A stretch of 42,846 bases of DNA from Labrenzia sp. DG1229. GTDB taxonomy: Bacteria > Pseudomonadota > Alphaproteobacteria > Rhizobiales > Stappiaceae. Shown here one piece after another: positions 1 to 9,074 of this stretch (positions are counted from its first letter, which is position 1; each line of letters opens with the position of its first letter). The stretch lies in NCBI RefSeq assembly GCF_000521215.1, contig NZ_KI928940.1:145776-188621 (forward strand), in the 5' to 3' direction. The notes under the pieces were generated by a model that was not told where the DNA came from, made no database searches, and was given only the letters and a program-made list of their open reading frames with translations. The translations under genes and the position numbers were made by a program.

Positions 1-219
1 ATGGCTGCCGAGGTGAAGATTGGCGTTCACCTGTTCGTTGGATACGCCCATATCCTGGTCCAGGTGATAGTCATGGGCCTTGCCCAAGTGCTCGTTCCCG
101 GTCTCAAGCATTCCGGAATGAAGATAGTCATCAGAACTCACGATGGAGCCGGTTCCGCCGTTTTCCTCATCTGGCTGCTTGTTGTTTTTGGGGTCCCGGG
201 TTTCGGAGTCGTTTGCCAT
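1..219 (-). CDS. N-terminus of a hydrophilic acidic protein (partial), possible type I secretion substrate
   Basis: An open reading frame on the reverse strand runs from an ATG at 219 off the left edge of the window (73 codons visible). The visible part is very hydrophilic, rich in Asp, Glu, Asn, Gly and His, and has no signal peptide or membrane segment. It begins MANDSETRDPKNNKQP. In-frame GTG codons lie further upstream (for example at 237), so the exact start is uncertain. The gene is divergent from two type I secretion-like ABC exporter genes. A Sec-signal-free acidic N-terminus next to such exporters fits a type I secretion substrate, whose secretion signal would be at the unseen C-terminus. 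That function is inferred from context only. I do not recognise the family. Confidence 0.5.
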   Translation of the reverse strand, partial: MANDSETRDPKNNKQPDEENGGTGSIVSSDDYLHSGMLETGNEHLGKAHDYHLDQDMGVSNEQVNANLHLGSH

Positions 220-283
220 TCGGTCGCCTGTCCGCACATTTTCCGATAATGACACTGAACGACGGCGTTCTTAACAAAGCGAA

Positions 284-303
284 AAAGTTTGAGCAGAAAC
301 TTT
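284..303. promoter_or_regulatory. inverted repeat in divergent promoter region, possible operator
   Basis: A perfect 7-bp inverted repeat, AAAGTTT–6 bp–AAACTTT, lies in the AT-rich region between the reverse-strand gene starting at 219 and the forward ABC gene starting at 407. Its position would allow one regulator to control both directions. A TATAAG-like -10 element occurs downstream near 336–342. Nothing in the sequence identifies the regulator, so the operator role is inferred. Confidence 0.3.
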
Positions 304-406
304 CGAATTGTTGGAAATATATTTCTTAAAACACCCTATAAGGTAAACTGTTTTTAAACCGGAGCACCACACTTTGGGTAGGCGTGGACATCACTCTGGC
401 TAACTT

Positions 407-2140
407 ATGTTGAAATCAATCCTTTCGTCTTTCTTTCTGCCCCGCATGAGGGTGAAGCATTCGCCGAGCGACAAGTGGATTTCATCACCACGGTTGCCGC
501 GCGACGTCATCGTCGGGTCGATATTTGCAAACGTTCTTGGTCTGGCGATGCCTCTCGCCATTTTGCAGGTCTATGATCGGGTGCTGCCGAACGCTGCTAC
601 CGACACACTTCTTGTCCTGATGCTTGGCGTGGTGTGCGTACTTGCAGCAGACGGTGTTATCAAGGTCGCGCGTGCTGCGGTCGTTGGCCGTCTTGGAGCC
701 AGCTTCAACCACCAGGCACACAAAGAACTGTTCCGGCGTGTGCTGGACGCAAAACCCGAGCGATTTGCCAAAACCCCCGTGTCCGTTCAAGTGCATCAGC
801 TCAGGTCGCTTCAATCGATCGCTGACCATTACGGAGATCAGGGAAGGCTTCTTGCGATCGATCTTCCCGCAGGCAGTATCTATCTCGCGGTGCTCATCTT
901 CATCGCAGGGCCGCTTGCCATCGTTCCTGTAGCGCTTCTCGGCATCTTCATTCTGTTTGCGGTCAACCGGAACAGAGTGTTGCAGAAGCTGGTTGCAGAC
1001 CGTGCCACGCAGGACGATCGGAAATCTGATTTTATCCTCGAAGTGTTGTCTGGTGCGAAAACCGTGAAATCGCAGGCGATGGAATCGCTGATAATGCGGC
1101 GTTTCGAACGTTTGCAGAAAGAAACCGCCAATCTGAGCGCGAGATACATGCGGTTGGCGGGCCAGGCGAGAGACGCGTCAACACTTTTTGCGACCATGAC
1201 AACGGTCTTTGTCGTCCTTTTCGGCGCTGCCATGGTCATCAATAACGAATTCAGCATAGGTGGCGTGGCAGCAAGTACGCTGCTTTCCGGCCAGTTTGTT
1301 CAACCGTTTTTGCGTGCGATCAATCAGCTCACCGACATGCAGCGCTTGAGACACGATTACAATCACGTAGAAAACTTGTTTGAACTGCCCGAGGTGGAGC
1401 AAAACCAGAAAGGAAGCATCGACCCGGACGGATCGGTGGAACTGGTCGACGCCTCATTGGAAAATCAGGCCGGACGCCGACCTTTGCTCTCGGGTCTGGA
1501 TCTGAAAATCAATCCGGGTGAGTTCATCGGGTTCAGGGACACAGACGGAAACGGCAAATCGAGCCTGATGAAACTCTTTTCCGGCGAACAATCGCCGACG
1601 AGTGGCAAAGTGCTCGTCGGAGGGTATGAATTTTCCGGCCCATACAAACAGACGCTTCGCAAATCGGTCGCCTATGTCGACAGTAAATCGGCGGTCTTCA
1701 ACGGTACAATTCTCGAGAACATAACGATGTTCGGGGCTGTTTCGGACATTGTGCACGCACGGATGGCAGCAAAGCTTATCGGCCTTGAGAAGGAAATTCA
1801 TCTGCTGCCAAAGGGATATGACACGCAGATAGGTGCCGATCTGGGAGGCAAGGTTCCCGCATCCACCGTGCAGAGGATCTGCATTGCCCGGGCGCTGGCT
1901 GGCGAGCCGAAAATACTCATTCTCGACGAAGCCAATGCACTTTTGGACCAACGCGCCGAAAAGGCACTTGTGGAGGCTCTGAAACGCCTGAAGGGCTCCC
2001 TGACTGTTGTCATCGTGAGTCACCGGCCGTCGATGCTTGCGATCGCGGACCGCCAGTTTGAACTCAAAAATGGCCATTTACACGAACTTGCCGACGATAA
2101 CGGTACCTCTCAATCGAGAAATGTGGGAATTTCAGCGTGA
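407..2140 (+). CDS. type I secretion-like ABC exporter subunit, degenerate Walker A and signature motif
   Basis: This 577-residue protein has the architecture of type I secretion inner-membrane ABC transporters (PrtD/HlyB class): a transmembrane region at about residues 35–310, then a nucleotide-binding domain. It has no N-terminal peptidase-like domain. The ATPase domain is unusual. The P-loop reads DTDGNGKSS (378–386), so the first glycine is lost while K384 is kept. The Q-loop glutamine is absent. The LSGGQ signature is replaced by VPAST (483–487). The Walker B aspartate and catalytic glutamate (D507, E508) and the switch histidine (H539) are intact. It overlaps the next ABC gene by 4 bases (GTGA), so the two are probably co-translated and form a heterodimer. 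The start at 407 has a poor ribosome-binding site. No HlyD-type adaptor gene is visible. The family call is firm; the substrate is unknown. Confidence 0.85.
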   Translation: MLKSILSSFFLPRMRVKHSPSDKWISSPRLPRDVIVGSIFANVLGLAMPLAILQVYDRVLPNAATDTLLVLMLGVVCVLAADGVIKVARAAVVGRLGASFNHQAHKELFRRVLDAKPERFAKTPVSVQVHQLRSLQSIADHYGDQGRLLAIDLPAGSIYLAVLIFIAGPLAIVPVALLGIFILFAVNRNRVLQKLVADRATQDDRKSDFILEVLSGAKTVKSQAMESLIMRRFERLQKETANLSARYMRLAGQARDASTLFATMTTVFVVLFGAAMVINNEFSIGGVAASTLLSGQFVQPFLRAINQLTDMQRLRHDYNHVENLFELPEVEQNQKGSIDPDGSVELVDASLENQAGRRPLLSGLDLKINPGEFIGFRDTDGNGKSSLMKLFSGEQSPTSGKVLVGGYEFSGPYKQTLRKSVAYVDSKSAVFNGTILENITMFGAVSDIVHARMAAKLIGLEKEIHLLPKGYDTQIGADLGGKVPASTVQRICIARALAGEPKILILDEANALLDQRAEKALVEALKRLKGSLTVVIVSHRPSMLAIADRQFELKNGHLHELADDNGTSQSRNVGISA

Positions 2141-4353
2141 CCCGTGCGCTTTTCGATCTGGATGATTTAAATCCGCAGACAAACCCTGTTCACCGGCAAT
2201 GGAATGAGTTGTCAGATGAGCTGAATCCCTCTTTGGCGAACGACACAGCATTCAGCAGGTTGAGTGAGGGTACGACACCGGCCGAAAGGTGCCTGGTGCC
2301 GCTTTTGCGCGAGATGAACTGGCAGGGGAACGATCGTCTGCTGTTTGAAGCGCTTCCCCACTTCGACCGGATCGAAACTATTGAGGACTTTCGGATCGTT
2401 CTGAACCGGATCAATGTTTCTTCGAAGTTATATCGCGGCAAAGCCACGGAACTCACGGAAGCCCAGCTTCCCTGTTTGCGGGTGACACACAACGACATTC
2501 AGGTTCTGGCCAGCAAGACCGAAAGTGGAGAGTTCAGGGCCTATTCCGGTGAGACGGGTCAAGCGGTTGTCTTGACGGCAAGGGAGGTTGCCCGGCAGGA
2601 CGTGTACGTCGTTTCCGAAGAACGGGAAGAAAACAGCCAGTTCAAAGGCAATCGCAGCTGGTCATCGAGTGCATCGAAGCAATTCAGGGCCAGCATTGTC
2701 TCCATTCTCGCAATCGGATTTGTACTTAACATCGTCGCACTTGGGCCTCCCTTGTTCATAATGGCTATCTACGACAAGGCCATGGGGGCCAAATCCATAG
2801 ACGTTCTGATCACGATGGCCGTCGGGATCAGCATTGTCCTGCTTAGCGAAATAGCGCTTCGACGAACAAAAAACGTTCTGCAGTCCTATCTGGGTGGACG
2901 AATCGACGCCATCGTCGGGAACATGACCTTCGAACGAATTCTGCATCTGCCCTATGCCATGCTGTCGGAAGCACCTATCGGAACGCAGGTCATGCGTTTG
3001 CGCTATTTCGACAGTGTTCGCGATATGTTTCAGAGCTCGCTTTTCAACGCGGTCATCGATCTTCCGTTTACACTGATCTTCATCGTTGCGATTTTCCTGA
3101 TCGGAGGACCTGTGGCTCTGCCACCACTCGCCCTGCTCACGATCTATGCCCTGATTGCGGTCTATGTACTGCCAAAGGTTCAGCGCGAGGTCGCTGCCGT
3201 CGGGGAGCAGAAATCGAAACTGAACAGTTTCATGATCGAGACTTTCCGAAACCAGCGCGCGCTGCGGAACCTGTCGGTGGAAGACACCTGGCTGGACAGG
3301 TTTTCCAACCTATCGGCCAGTTTCAACAGGCTCAATATTCATGCCCGCAACCTGACGCATTTGCTGCAAACGATTTCCCAGACACTCATGACAGTCTGCG
3401 GCGTTCTTGTACTTGGAATAGGCGCAATGCAGGTCATGAACGACAACATGAGTCTGGGTGCCCTGATCGCAACGATGGCGTTGTCTTGGCGTGTTCTCAA
3501 TCCGATGAACCAGGCCTTCCTGAGCATAACGCAGCTCGCCCAGAGCAGGACGGTTCTGGAGCAGATCGACAATCTGATGAAAGTGCCGCTCGAGCGTGAA
3601 CCGGGGCACATGTCCAAAATCACCCGCGATGTTCAGGGTGACCTTAAAATTTCTTCTCTCGTTCTTAGATATCCAGGCGCAACGGAGGCATCTTTGAAAG
3701 GTGTCGATCTGACGGTGCAACAGGGGGAAATGATCGCCATTACCGGACCGAGCGGTTCCGGCAAGTCGACGCTTTTCCAGGCAATCACCGGTCTATTCCA
3801 GCCTCAGGTCGGCTCGATACTGTTTGACGGTCTCGATGTGCGCCAGCTGGATGCCGGTGAATGGCGCTCCAAAATCGGATATGCGACCGATGATTTTGAT
3901 TTCTTTTATGGAACGGTCAAGCAGAACCTTCTGCTCTCGGAACCTGGAGCGAGCGACATCCGTTTGATGGAAATCGCAGAAAAGCTTGGATTGCTGCAGT
4001 ATCTGAACGACAACTTCGAGGGTCTCGAAACACGCCTGAACGGGGAAATTCTCAAGCAGATCCCGGACAACATGAAGCAGCGGATTGTGCTGGCCCGAGC
4101 GCTTGTCAAGGACGTGCCGCTCTATTTGTTTGACAACCCGGGTACGCATCTGGATTTCGATGGCGATCGAAAATTCATGGATATGATGCAGGCGCTTCAT
4201 GGCAAGGCGACCATCCTGATCAACACCCAGCGTCCAAGCCACATGAAAATGGCCGATCGTGTTGTGGTCTTCAATGCGGGCCAGATCGCAATGATGGGGC
4301 CACCGTCTCAGGTTGTACCTGTTCTGATGGGACAGACCGCCAAGGCCGGGTAA
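2137..4353 (+). CDS. type I secretion-like ABC exporter subunit with C39-like N-terminal domain, catalytic residues missing
   Basis: This 738-residue ABC exporter starts at a GTG that overlaps the stop of the preceding ABC gene. Residues about 20–160 look like the peptidase-like (CLD) domain found before the membrane region of many type I secretion transporters. They are followed by the transmembrane domain (about 190–460) and a nucleotide-binding domain. The P-loop is canonical (GPSGSGKST, 537–545). The signature motif is replaced by IPDNM (642–646). The catalytic glutamate after Walker B is an asparagine (D666, N667), and the switch histidine is a glutamine (Q698). This pattern is complementary to the partner, which keeps E and H but has a damaged P-loop. 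A heterodimer with two asymmetric nucleotide sites is inferred. The stop is followed by a convergent phosphatase gene, so the transcription unit probably ends here. Confidence 0.85.
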   Translation: MTRALFDLDDLNPQTNPVHRQWNELSDELNPSLANDTAFSRLSEGTTPAERCLVPLLREMNWQGNDRLLFEALPHFDRIETIEDFRIVLNRINVSSKLYRGKATELTEAQLPCLRVTHNDIQVLASKTESGEFRAYSGETGQAVVLTAREVARQDVYVVSEEREENSQFKGNRSWSSSASKQFRASIVSILAIGFVLNIVALGPPLFIMAIYDKAMGAKSIDVLITMAVGISIVLLSEIALRRTKNVLQSYLGGRIDAIVGNMTFERILHLPYAMLSEAPIGTQVMRLRYFDSVRDMFQSSLFNAVIDLPFTLIFIVAIFLIGGPVALPPLALLTIYALIAVYVLPKVQREVAAVGEQKSKLNSFMIETFRNQRALRNLSVEDTWLDRFSNLSASFNRLNIHARNLTHLLQTISQTLMTVCGVLVLGIGAMQVMNDNMSLGALIATMALSWRVLNPMNQAFLSITQLAQSRTVLEQIDNLMKVPLEREPGHMSKITRDVQGDLKISSLVLRYPGATEASLKGVDLTVQQGEMIAITGPSGSGKSTLFQAITGLFQPQVGSILFDGLDVRQLDAGEWRSKIGYATDDFDFFYGTVKQNLLLSEPGASDIRLMEIAEKLGLLQYLNDNFEGLETRLNGEILKQIPDNMKQRIVLARALVKDVPLYLFDNPGTHLDFDGDRKFMDMMQALHGKATILINTQRPSHMKMADRVVVFNAGQIAMMGPPSQVVPVLMGQTAKAG

Positions 4354-4391
4354 CCGGCGCGCGCTCGGGTACACACGCCGGCAAGGTGTTC

Positions 4392-5078
4392 TCAGGATGA
4401 GCCGGCTGCACGGATTTGAGAAGCTGTTTGCTGAAACACCGGTCCGGCCACAATTGCATCCGCATAAGCGTGCCCGAGTTTCTGACCTTCAGACACGTCC
4501 ATCGGGTAGTGCACGCCTGCAACGACACGCCCATGTCCGATGCGAGTCGCGAGATCCATAAGTTCATTGCTTTTTTCGGGAAAGATTTCTGCGAGCAGCC
4601 TCGCATAGACGACGGCTCGAATGGAATGTCCGCTCGGATAAGACGCAACAGGCCGCGCATCGCCAATGGGCTCGACAGCCGAGCTGATTTCAAACGGACG
4701 CGGATAGTCATAAATGCCTTTGACGGCGTCATAATCTGCCCGGACTTCGTCGATTGCGTTGTCGATCAATGCTTTCAGGGCAGGGCCGTCGATTTCAAAG
4801 ATCGCATCGCCGACAACAGGTGCAAACCTTTCAAGATCGAGTGTTGTTTCCACGAACTCCGCTTGCTGCGGTGTGCGGGTTTCCTGCAGCCAAAGCACGG
4901 TAGACAATTCCTCGTGGAACTTCGGCGTTCCAAGCGCAGGAGGTTCCTTGATCATGCTCGTTGCATCCACACTTGCTGCGGGTAACAACGATTTCACAAG
5001 CTCAGAAGCCTGCACCTGCGCGGCTGACACGATGAATACGACCGCGAAAGCGGACAGGGTTCCAGTCATTCCTCTCAT
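4392..5078 (-). CDS. secreted class A nonspecific acid phosphatase (PAP2 superfamily)
   Basis: This 228-residue protein has an N-terminal signal peptide (cleavage likely after residue 24, VQA-SE) and should be periplasmic. It carries the three-part acid phosphatase signature of the PAP2/PhoN family: K120 with R127-P128, the PSGH motif at 148–151, and R184…H190…D194. The usual serine before the motif-3 arginine is glycine (G183). H190 would be the phosphorylated nucleophile and H151 the general acid by family analogy. Expected activity is hydrolysis of organic phosphomonoesters. It stands alone, convergent with the ABC exporter genes and downstream of an AT-rich region. The substrate cannot be read from the sequence. 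Confidence 0.88.
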   Translation of the reverse strand: MRGMTGTLSAFAVVFIVSAAQVQASELVKSLLPAASVDATSMIKEPPALGTPKFHEELSTVLWLQETRTPQQAEFVETTLDLERFAPVVGDAIFEIDGPALKALIDNAIDEVRADYDAVKGIYDYPRPFEISSAVEPIGDARPVASYPSGHSIRAVVYARLLAEIFPEKSNELMDLATRIGHGRVVAGVHYPMDVSEGQKLGHAYADAIVAGPVFQQTASQIRAAGSS

Positions 5079-5183
5079 TTTGGTTCACTTTCTCTGTTTA
5101 TGTCGGTTCAAATTGCCGATGAGTGTCATCTGCTACAGAGATGAGTGAGTTTTCAGGAAATACAAATTAAGAAATGGCAATCT

Positions 5184-5197
5184 AACGATTGATCGTT
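5184..5197. promoter_or_regulatory. near-palindrome upstream of the acid phosphatase gene
   Basis: AACGAT-TG-ATCGTT is a perfect 6-bp inverted repeat with a 2-bp centre. It lies about 105 bp upstream of the acid phosphatase start, in the AT-rich 190-bp gap after the end of the bat operon. It could be an operator for the phosphatase gene. No known binding consensus is recognised. Confidence 0.25.
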
Positions 5198-5269
5198 TCT
5201 CAAATCGATTGAAAACATAAAGTATTAATTAAATATTATATCACGCCTAAAGCAGAATTACTAAGCCCA

Positions 5270-6565
5270 TCATCGTGGATTCAATTCGGGAAGAATTGTC
5301 ATTTCAGTAATTTCACGGGAACTTCGTACATAATTGCGGGTCGATTGTGCAGTAGTGAGCAAATCATCCCAGGTTTTTCGGTTTCCGTCGGATGATTTCG
5401 GCACCTGTCTGGAGAACGAGAGCGCACAGCATTGATGGATGGCCAGATTGTACGCCGACCAGTCGCAGTTCGGAACCTTTCGCTCGACGGTGCGCTGCCA
5501 GTCCAGGCTGCGTCTCATCAACAGGTTCAGGTCACGTGATCTGATCGCAGCGACGAGCATTTTGAACAAGTATCCTTCCGAGGCCCGATGCCGGTTTTTG
5601 AGTTCCCTCGCGTAGGCCATCAACAATGACGCATATCTGCGCCAGACGAAGAAAGCAGCAAAACCAATCAGGACCACAATCATGGCCGATCCGAAAAGGC
5701 GCCTCCAGTCAATTGCAGCCGATTTTGACTGTGGTTCGGGAACGGCTGTCCCGGTCACGTTTATGGAGATTGCAGGCGCTGCAATCGACTCGATCTTGCC
5801 GCTTTTCAGATTGAACCAGGATAGTTTTGCTTCCGGAACCGTGTAGCTGCCATTCGCTTCGGCGACCAGAACGGTTTCTTCTGTCCGTGTTCCCGAGAGA
5901 AGCCCGCGGTCTTCTTTCTCCTCAAGAACAGGTTCTTTCGGATAAACGGCCAGTCCGCTGGTCGCAACGTTCTGATCGGAGGGAGGAACGAACATGGGCG
6001 CCACACCTGATACGTTGACGACCGTCGTGAGTGTCAGGGCATCGCCTACATCCATTTCCTGCGGATCGCCTTCAACGGATCGCTCCATGGTGACCGAATT
6101 GGCTGCCAGAAACGGATCGAGCTTTTCTGCACCAGGTGGAATCTGACCGGTTATTTCAAAGCTGTCTGTCGTGACCTCCGAGACGACTGGCTCCTGTGTG
6201 TCAGGATCTGCATATGTAATTTTGATACGACCGGCAGGTATTTGAAAGGTGCCTGCGATCATCGGATGGAGCCTGTACGAACGCGTAACACCAGACCAGG
6301 TTTCCCCGCCAATTGTCTCGCTGGTAGGTCCTGAAGCTCTCGATGGCAGGCGAACGACAACGTTGGGTGCCTCGTAGCTTGGAAATTCGGGAGGTGAGGG
6401 CAGCCAGGTCGGGACCAGAACTGTAACACGGTAAAGTAGTGGTTGGCCGGGAAGCGCCGTGTCGTTTTCCAGTGACGTTCTGACCTCGGGAACCTGCAAG
6501 TCCTGTGCGGCAACAGGTACACCAGGCAGCATGAAGAGCACATTGAGGAGCAACGCATATCTCAT
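5270..6565 (-). CDS. BatD-like protein (oxygen tolerance family)
   Basis: This 431-residue protein has a signal peptide (cleavage near residue 20, VAA-QD), a large periplasmic part made of beta-rich repeats (about 21–285), one transmembrane segment (about 291–308) and a cytoplasmic C-terminal tail. This is the organisation of BatD proteins from MoxR/VWA (Bacteroides aerotolerance-type) operons. It is the last gene of the reverse-strand operon, and its start overlaps the stop of the VWA–TPR gene by 4 bases (6562–6565). The family is thought to assemble with BatA, BatB and BatC at the membrane. The molecular role is not known in detail, so function rests on family and context. Confidence 0.82.
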   Translation of the reverse strand: MRYALLLNVLFMLPGVPVAAQDLQVPEVRTSLENDTALPGQPLLYRVTVLVPTWLPSPPEFPSYEAPNVVVRLPSRASGPTSETIGGETWSGVTRSYRLHPMIAGTFQIPAGRIKITYADPDTQEPVVSEVTTDSFEITGQIPPGAEKLDPFLAANSVTMERSVEGDPQEMDVGDALTLTTVVNVSGVAPMFVPPSDQNVATSGLAVYPKEPVLEEKEDRGLLSGTRTEETVLVAEANGSYTVPEAKLSWFNLKSGKIESIAAPAISINVTGTAVPEPQSKSAAIDWRRLFGSAMIVVLIGFAAFFVWRRYASLLMAYARELKNRHRASEGYLFKMLVAAIRSRDLNLLMRRSLDWQRTVERKVPNCDWSAYNLAIHQCCALSFSRQVPKSSDGNRKTWDDLLTTAQSTRNYVRSSREITEMTILPELNPR

Positions 6566-8094
6566 TGCGACCCCCTTGCGTTTTCAAGCGCAAATCTGCT
6601 TTTCAGAAAATCGCCGGTTCGGGTGTCGACCGTACGCATCCATTGGTCCGCAGTCTCCGGCACAACCTCGCCGGGTTGCTGCTGGGTTTCCGTCCCGCGT
6701 CCTGCTTCATTGTCGTAAACCACGTCATCGGCACCAATGCCGCTTTCTTCGCTCGTATCCGATTGTTCTCGCGTGGATTCAATGTATTCCAGAATGTACT
6801 CGGCCAGCTCCAGGTTCTTTTGGGCTGCCTTGTTGAGAGGATCTCTGTCAACCGCCTTCCGAAACGCGACAATAGCCTGCCGGTAGGCGCGCGACTTCAT
6901 CAGGGACATGCCTTCCCCAAGTGCAGCGTCTGAACTATCCTGCCAGGCATATAGCTCTGCCGCCTCTTCATATCTGCCCAGTTTGTAAAGCGAATAGGCT
7001 TTCCGCTCGGGGTCCTGAAAGAGCTCTGACGCTTTCTCGTACTCCTTCGCGTCAAATGCCATTTGACCTTGTTGATCGGGAGTGAAAAACCAGTCGCGCC
7101 AACCTTCGGCATGAGCGTCGGAAAGTGGTTGAAACAGGAATGCCAGCAACAGGACCGCAGACCAGCGCATGGTCCAGCCCCGTCTGAACCAGAAGAGCAA
7201 CAGAAGGGCGGCGGGCCAGGCGACCAGCACTCCCTGGTCGCGCCATTTCGCATCCTCATCCTGAGAAAGAGCCGCCTGATAGGTCGTGTTGATGTTGCGA
7301 ATGATCTGCTGAACATCCCGCGCATCGGCCGTCACGGCAACAGTTGGTCCGAACCCGGGTCCATCTGGCGTTTCAACCGCGTTTGGTTCACGGCTGAAGA
7401 CCCAGAAATGGACGGTTGCGTCATTCTCCGTGTTTCCGTTGGCAGTCAATGCTGTATCCGAATTCGAAATGCCATCGAGAAGGAACAGGATCGACCCCGG
7501 TTCGCTCCGCGTCTGCAGAATGGTTTGCGCAAGTACCAGCGCTTCCCCTGCCGCTTCGCCCTCCTGAGGCATCACGCGCGGTTCAAGACCCTCCAGAAAC
7601 GGCTTGATCACATCGGGATCTTCGGTCAGCGGCACGACCTGATGCGCAGACCCTGCATAGGCAATGAGCGCGGTCTTTGCCCCGGCTCGACCCTTCAGCA
7701 GATCCAGGATTTTCTGCTTGGCGCGTTCCAGCCTGTTTGGTGGCACGTCGGGTTGCATCATCGAGTTGGAAACCTTGAGTGCAACAACGAGCGGAGCCGT
7801 ATCTGACACGAGCGGGTTTGGGACACGAGACCAGACGGGACCAGCCGTTGCGACCGCCAACAGGCACAATATCATTGCAATCGTATCGACAGGCTGCAAC
7901 CGCCGCTGGTTTTCCTGGCCGATTGTCAGCGCGGCGGCAAGGTGCGGAACGATGACAGAAGGAAGCTCAAACCGGCGAGACGGACGAACCCTCACAATCC
8001 CCCACAGCAATCCGATTGCCGGCAGTGCCAGCAGCCACCACGGCCGCAGAAAATGGAACGCCTCGAATTGTTGAAAAAGCTGATCGGTGCTCAC
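6562..8094 (-). CDS. BatB/BatC-like fusion: VWA domain protein with TPR repeats, degenerate metal site
   Basis: This 510-residue membrane protein has two N-terminal transmembrane segments (about 18–34 and 70–87), a von Willebrand factor A domain (about 100–270), a further hydrophobic segment (about 288–325), tetratricopeptide repeats (about 335–425) and a polar C-terminal tail. That combines the BatB and BatC roles in one chain. The metal-ion-dependent adhesion site is altered. The expected DxSxS reads K107-V-S-N-S111, and the usual GT threonine is E180, while D207 remains. By contrast, the neighbouring BatA-like protein has an intact site. The gene overlaps its upstream and downstream neighbours by 4 bases each. 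A scaffold role in a VWA complex is inferred. Confidence 0.82.
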   Translation of the reverse strand: MSTDQLFQQFEAFHFLRPWWLLALPAIGLLWGIVRVRPSRRFELPSVIVPHLAAALTIGQENQRRLQPVDTIAMILCLLAVATAGPVWSRVPNPLVSDTAPLVVALKVSNSMMQPDVPPNRLERAKQKILDLLKGRAGAKTALIAYAGSAHQVVPLTEDPDVIKPFLEGLEPRVMPQEGEAAGEALVLAQTILQTRSEPGSILFLLDGISNSDTALTANGNTENDATVHFWVFSREPNAVETPDGPGFGPTVAVTADARDVQQIIRNINTTYQAALSQDEDAKWRDQGVLVAWPAALLLLFWFRRGWTMRWSAVLLLAFLFQPLSDAHAEGWRDWFFTPDQQGQMAFDAKEYEKASELFQDPERKAYSLYKLGRYEEAAELYAWQDSSDAALGEGMSLMKSRAYRQAIVAFRKAVDRDPLNKAAQKNLELAEYILEYIESTREQSDTSEESGIGADDVVYDNEAGRGTETQQQPGEVVPETADQWMRTVDTRTGDFLKSRFALENARGSQ

Positions 8095-9074
8095 ACTGTC
8101 CTCCGCCTGTAGGAATTCAGCTGAAGCAGCAACAGCGATATCAGGCCAATGAGGAGTGCAAGCCCGAGACCATAATGCCCCAGTGGTTCGCGGGGGCGAT
8201 AGCTGGTTGTCTCGACTTCGCGCGGCGCAAGTTCGTTGATGCGCGCGTAAATGGAGCTCAGTGCAGTTTCGTCATTGGCGAAATAGTAGCTTCCACCCGC
8301 TGCGCTGGCGATCTCGCGCAAACTCTGCTCATCAAGTCGCTGTTCGCCGGAACCTTCGGGATCTCCGACGCCGATCGTGAGAATATCGATACCTTCACTC
8401 GATGCAATACCCGCCGCATTTCTGGGCGCCATGCGACTTCCCGTGTCAGATCCGTCACTTAGCAATATCAGCAATCTCTGATCAATCTGACTGGACTGGA
8501 AGGTTCTGATCGCAAGCCCGATGGCATCACCTATGACCGTCTGGGGTCCTGCCATCCCGACTTCGGTCTGATCAAGCAACGCTCTGACAGAAGAAAGGTC
8601 CTCGGTGAAGGGAGCTTGTACATAGGCCTTCGATCCAAAGACGATGAGGGCGACGCGGTCGCCATCACGCTCGGTGATAAAATCGCCGACAACCTGCTTG
8701 ACCGCGTCGAGCCTCTGGATCCTTTCACCATCGGCTGTTTGAAAGTCGGTCTGGTCCATGGATCCGGAGATGTCTATGGCAAGCATGACGTCTCGCGCAG
8801 CTGTTTCCTGGACAATGGGTTCGCCGACCCGAACGGGTTGAGCCAGGGAGCAGACGAGCAGACACCAGACAGGAACCGCGGCCACGTTTTGAAGCATGGT
8901 GCGGCTAATTACGACTGACCCCGGAGTAGGTTTCTGTCCTGCAGCCGAGGCGAGATTGCGGAAGAACGGAAATCTTACGGATGAAACGCGTTCCTTGTAG
9001 GACGGCAGCAGAAAATAGACGGCAAGTGGCAGTGGCAACATCAGGAGGACAATGGGCAGTTCGAATTCAAACAT
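8091..9074 (-). CDS. BatA-like VWA domain membrane protein
   Basis: The chosen ATG at 9074 gives a 327-residue protein starting MFEFELP. A longer TTG start at 9116 is less likely because it lies deep inside the upstream gene. Transmembrane segments lie at about 6–24, 63–79 and 300–320, flanking a periplasmic or cytosolic VWA domain. The MIDAS motif is complete: D101-x-S103-x-S105, T179 and D207 (LLSDGSD). This is the usual BatA organisation in MoxR–DUF58–VWA operons. The start overlaps the stop of the DUF4381 gene by 8 bases. It is probably the metal-binding partner of the degenerate VWA protein encoded next. Confidence 0.85.
   Translation of the reverse strand: MFEFELPIVLLMLPLPLAVYFLLPSYKERVSSVRFPFFRNLASAAGQKPTPGSVVISRTMLQNVAAVPVWCLLVCSLAQPVRVGEPIVQETAARDVMLAIDISGSMDQTDFQTADGERIQRLDAVKQVVGDFITERDGDRVALIVFGSKAYVQAPFTEDLSSVRALLDQTEVGMAGPQTVIGDAIGLAIRTFQSSQIDQRLLILLSDGSDTGSRMAPRNAAGIASSEGIDILTIGVGDPEGSGEQRLDEQSLREIASAAGGSYYFANDETALSSIYARINELAPREVETTSYRPREPLGHYGLGLALLIGLISLLLLQLNSYRRRTV

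Noticed and set aside
4416..5148. Forward open frames of 129–189 codons opposite the acid phosphatase
   Set aside because: They are antisense shadows of a reverse-strand gene with a complete signal peptide and catalytic motifs.
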